64,000 nt of DNA, from contig QUDE01000002.1 in NCBI GenBank assembly GCA_003477405.1, forward strand, positions 186,001 through 250,000. Direction: 5' to 3'. The notes below the pieces were generated by a model. It was not told the origin of the DNA, did not search any database, and was given only the letters and a program-made list of their open reading frames with translations. Positions within the stretch are counted from its first letter, which is position 1, and each line of letters opens with the position of its first letter. The translations under genes and the position numbers were made by a program. The DNA is from Ruminococcaceae bacterium AM07-15 (GTDB taxonomy: Bacteria; Bacillota; Clostridia; Oscillospirales; Butyricicoccaceae). Shown piece after piece: positions 61,705 to 64,000 of the stretch.

Positions 61705-62673
61705 TCAATAGCCGATCTTCCGGTCGATTACATGATGCATGGGCTGGCCCGCAGCAAAGAGGGGCAGATTCTCGAGGAATTGAGACAGGATGGTGTCGGT
61801 GGTATAGTCCAAAGAGTCGTTGCCCGACACATGAGGGGTCAAAATCACATTGCCCATGTCCCACAAGGGATTTTCCGGGGGCAGAGGTTCGGGAGAAGCC
61901 ACATCCAAAGCGGCGCCGCCCAGCAGACCCTTTTGCAGCATCTGGATCAAAGCATCCTGATCCAAGGCGGTGCCCCGACCGATGTTGAGAAGCAGGGCGT
62001 CCTTTTTCATTTTGCCCAAACGCTCAGCCGTCATGATCTGCTGGGTCTCATGGGTGCCGGGCAGGCACAGGGCTACCACATCGGCCCCCTGGATGGCCTG
62101 ATCCAGGTCTTTTGTCAGATAAAGCTCGTCCACATAATCGGGCTTTTCGCTGGGGGTGCGCTTGACGCCCCGCACAGTGGCTCCCATGGCCTTGCAGCGC
62201 TTGGCAAAGTTGCCGCCGATGTTGCCGATGCCCACCACGGTGACGGTGCTGCCATAGAGAGAGCGGATCTTGCCCAGATACTCCCACCGGTGCTGCCGCT
62301 GGCCCTCTTCGTATTCCCGCATCCGGCGCATGAGCATCAGGGTGCAGGTGATCAGGTGCTCGGCGATGGCCACGCCATAAGCGCCGCTGGAGTTGGTGAG
62401 GATCACATCGGGATTGGGATAAAGCTCATCGGCCACATAATTGTCCACTCCGGCGGAGGCGGTGGCCAGCCAGCGGAGCTTGGAGGCGCTTTTCAAAAGC
62501 TGGGGCGGGATGCTGCCGAAGAGAATCTGACAATCGGCCACATCTTCCGGGCCGAACTTCCCTTTTTCAAAGATTTTCAGAGTATAGCCCTGCTTTTCCA
62601 CGCCCTGGCGCAGCCGTTCTTCCCGCTGAGCGGTCAGATCGGCCACACAGGCCCCCACAATGATTTTTTCCAT
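61705..62673 (-). CDS. D-2-hydroxyacid dehydrogenase (NAD-dependent)
   Basis: 322 residues from ATG 62673; a GTG three codons upstream is too close to the ribosome site. The Rossmann motif VVGIGNIGGNFAKR, the NIGRGTALDQDAL catalytic region, and LTPHVSGND (histidine of the catalytic pair) mark the family. YLGKIRSLYGSTVTVVG is typical of the dehydrogenases that act on 2-oxo acids such as phenylpyruvate or hydroxypyruvate. The exact substrate is not visible. It begins two bases after the BrkB-type gene. Confidence 0.9.
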   Translation of the reverse strand: MEKIIVGACVADLTAQREERLRQGVEKQGYTLKIFEKGKFGPEDVADCQILFGSIPPQLLKSASKLRWLATASAGVDNYVADELYPNPDVILTNSSGAYGVAIAEHLITCTLMLMRRMREYEEGQRQHRWEYLGKIRSLYGSTVTVVGIGNIGGNFAKRCKAMGATVRGVKRTPSEKPDYVDELYLTKDLDQAIQGADVVALCLPGTHETQQIMTAERLGKMKKDALLLNIGRGTALDQDALIQMLQKGLLGGAALDVASPEPLPPENPLWDMGNVILTPHVSGNDSLDYTTDTILSQFLENLPLFAAGQPMHHVIDRKIGY

Positions 62674-62674
62674 G

Positions 62675-63556
62675 TTATTCACCGTTCCTTTTTCGAATTT
62701 TCTTTTCCTGGCGAAGCACCAGCACGATATGATTCAAATGTCCCCCCAGGATCAGAATGATCCCGGTCATATAGAACCAAAGCATCAGGATCATCACGGC
62801 GCCCAACGAACCATAGAGCACCGAGTAATTGGCCAGATTGGATACATAGTACGAGAAGAAATAGGAGATGGCCGACCAGACGGCCACAAAGAACAGTCCG
62901 CCGGGGGCGGCCTGGAGAAACCGCAGCCATTTGGCCGGGGCGATTTTATAAAACAGGGTGATGATGAAGAACAGATACACCGGCATGGCGGTAAAACGCA
63001 GCCAGTTCCAGATGCGCACCAGGAAAAAGGGAATGGGCAGCACCCGGGCCGCCAGGGCCAGCAGATTTTCGCTGATGAGCACCAGCCCCAGCAGCAGATA
63101 CATGGACAGCAGCACCACCACGGTGACGATCACCGAAAAGAAAAAGTTCAGCTTCCCTTTCCGCGGCTGGCGATAGGCCACGCCGATGGACAGCATCAGG
63201 GAATTGACCGCCCGGGAAGTGAAATAAACGGTGAGCACCGAGCCGGCATACACCAGTGTGCCCGGCTGGAGGTTGGTGATATAGCCGATGTATTCGGTGA
63301 TGAGGGAAACAATCTGTTCCGGCAGCAGAAGGGACAGGTTCTCCATGATCTCCTCCACCGACAGGTGAAAGGAGCTGACCAGCACATTGCTGAAAATCAC
63401 CAGGGGGAACAGGGTGAAGAGCATATAATAGGCCAGCTCCGCCGAAGAGCGGGCCACATGATCTTTGAAGTACCGTTCCACCAGTTGGCTGGCCACATAC
63501 CGGGTCTCCCGGGCCACCTCCAGCAGCTTACCACCGATTTTCGTGAACAAGGCCAT
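62675..63556 (-). CDS. YihY/BrkB family membrane protein
   Basis: 293 residues from the ATG behind GAGGAG. Six membrane helices follow ARSSAELAYYMLFTLFPLVI, the family signature. Further motifs are RAVNSLMLSIGVAY and YGSLGAVMILMLWFYMTGIILI, shown in part as GSLGAVMILMLWFYMTG. The family was once called ribonuclease BN, an error in the literature; its transport or lipid role remains unproven. It overlaps the nitroreductase gene by 29 bases. Confidence 0.92.
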   Translation of the reverse strand: MALFTKIGGKLLEVARETRYVASQLVERYFKDHVARSSAELAYYMLFTLFPLVIFSNVLVSSFHLSVEEIMENLSLLLPEQIVSLITEYIGYITNLQPGTLVYAGSVLTVYFTSRAVNSLMLSIGVAYRQPRKGKLNFFFSVIVTVVVLLSMYLLLGLVLISENLLALAARVLPIPFFLVRIWNWLRFTAMPVYLFFIITLFYKIAPAKWLRFLQAAPGGLFFVAVWSAISYFFSYYVSNLANYSVLYGSLGAVMILMLWFYMTGIILILGGHLNHIVLVLRQEKKIRKRNGE

Positions 63557-64000
63557 GCAGGCTCCTCTCCGGCTGGGGCGGCTGCACCGAAGGCACGCCC
63601 AAGGCGATGCCGCAGAAGGGCTTGATGTGCTCCGGCAGACCAAACAAAGCGGCGATCTGTTCTTCCCGCTCCGACTGGGGCGGAATGCCCAGCCAGCAGC
63701 CGCCAAGCCCCATGGCCTGGGCGGCCAGCAGGATATTTTCGGTGCAGGCGGCGCAGTCCTGCTGGTAGAAATGAGGTCCGGGCTGTTTCTGGGTATCGCC
63801 GCAGACCAAAATCATCACAGGCGCCTGGGAAAGCATTTTGGAGTAAGGATGCACCGTTTGAAAGCGCTCCATCATTTCTCTGTCCCGGCAGACGATAAAG
63901 TGCCAGGGCTGTTTGTTCATGGCCGAAGGGGCCATGATGCCGGCTTCCAATAGTTTTTCCACCTGCTCCCCTGTCACAGGGTCCGAGGTGAACTTCCTCA
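63528..64000 (-). CDS. Nitroreductase family protein, N-terminus cut by window
   Basis: The frame is open to the window edge (reading RKFTSDPVTGEQVEKLLEAG at the visible start), so the first residues lie outside. Family signatures: APSAMNKQPWHFIV for the FMN phosphate site, DCAACTENILLAAQAMGLGGCWLG, and the C-terminal GIALGVPS. It uses NAD(P)H and FMN to reduce nitro or quinone compounds. The C-terminal 20 residues are short and end in a WxxR-like tail, which is near the usual end. Confidence 0.93.
   Translation of the reverse strand, partial: RKFTSDPVTGEQVEKLLEAGIMAPSAMNKQPWHFIVCRDREMMERFQTVHPYSKMLSQAPVMILVCGDTQKQPGPHFYQQDCAACTENILLAAQAMGLGGCWLGIPPQSEREEQIAALFGLPEHIKPFCGIALGVPSVQPPQPERSLHGLVHENRW

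Overview
The window is a 64 kb stretch of a GC-rich (by eye in the high fifties of percent), low-GC-phylum-type chromosome. Gene content points to a strictly or mainly anaerobic, endospore-forming member of the Clostridia, most likely the Oscillospirales/Ruminococcaceae group. The grounds are a LytB(IspH)-ribosomal protein S1 fusion, a complete spoIIIAA-AH operon, yunB, a SpoIID-family protein, a SpoIIM-like gene, cwlD, a T-box tyrS, Hcp with a ferredoxin-like partner, and the nusB-xseAB-ispA-dxs-tlyA-nadK-argR-recN gene order. No rRNA, tRNA, CRISPR array, insertion sequence or prophage was found. The genus cannot be named from the sequence alone.

Layout. 1-4.9 kb: end of ispH-rpsA, yunB, ligA and a 35-residue membrane peptide. 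4.9-5.15 kb: a structured three-hairpin repeat bracketed by two identical terminator-like hairpins. 5.2-10 kb: the spoIIIA operon, which builds the mother cell-forespore channel. 10-20.8 kb: asp23, then a housekeeping run from nusB to recN covering isoprenoid precursors (ispA, dxs), exonuclease VII, NAD kinase, rRNA methylation and arginine/DNA repair control. 20.9-26 kb: a two-component system with an ABC transporter. 26-35.5 kb: an unknown membrane protein, MATE exporter plus M20 dipeptidase, an XRE-cupin regulator, T-box tyrS, queA and a SpoIID-like protein. 35.6-42.7 kb: a beta-CASP nuclease, a uridine kinase-like protein, an M20 deacylase, rmuC, tgt, yajC and a small membrane protein.

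42.7-49.9 kb: a second copy of the three-hairpin repeat, an M14 peptidase, a SpoIIM-like gene next to a XerD homologue that has lost most catalytic residues, and a TetR regulator with an N-terminally extended oleate hydratase. 49.9-53.4 kb: a nitrosative-stress type cluster (hcp, cupin, iron-sulphur protein) divergent from a Crp/Fnr regulator. 53.5-57.7 kb: an intact tyrosine recombinase, an AT-rich gene-free gap, and a MacB-type permease plus adaptor lacking an ATPase. 57.7-64 kb: radA, cwlD, a ComB-family phosphatase, a Cys-rich clostridial protein of unknown role, a D-2-hydroxyacid dehydrogenase, a BrkB/YihY membrane protein and a truncated nitroreductase.

The least explained items are the repeated three-hairpin element, whose two copies preserve stems through compensatory changes; the catalytically degenerate XerD beside SpoIIM; the TsaD paralogue inside the nusB-xseA run; and the terminator-like hairpin that buries the ribosome site of the gene after yajC. 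All family assignments rest on motif recognition and gene order, without database searches.
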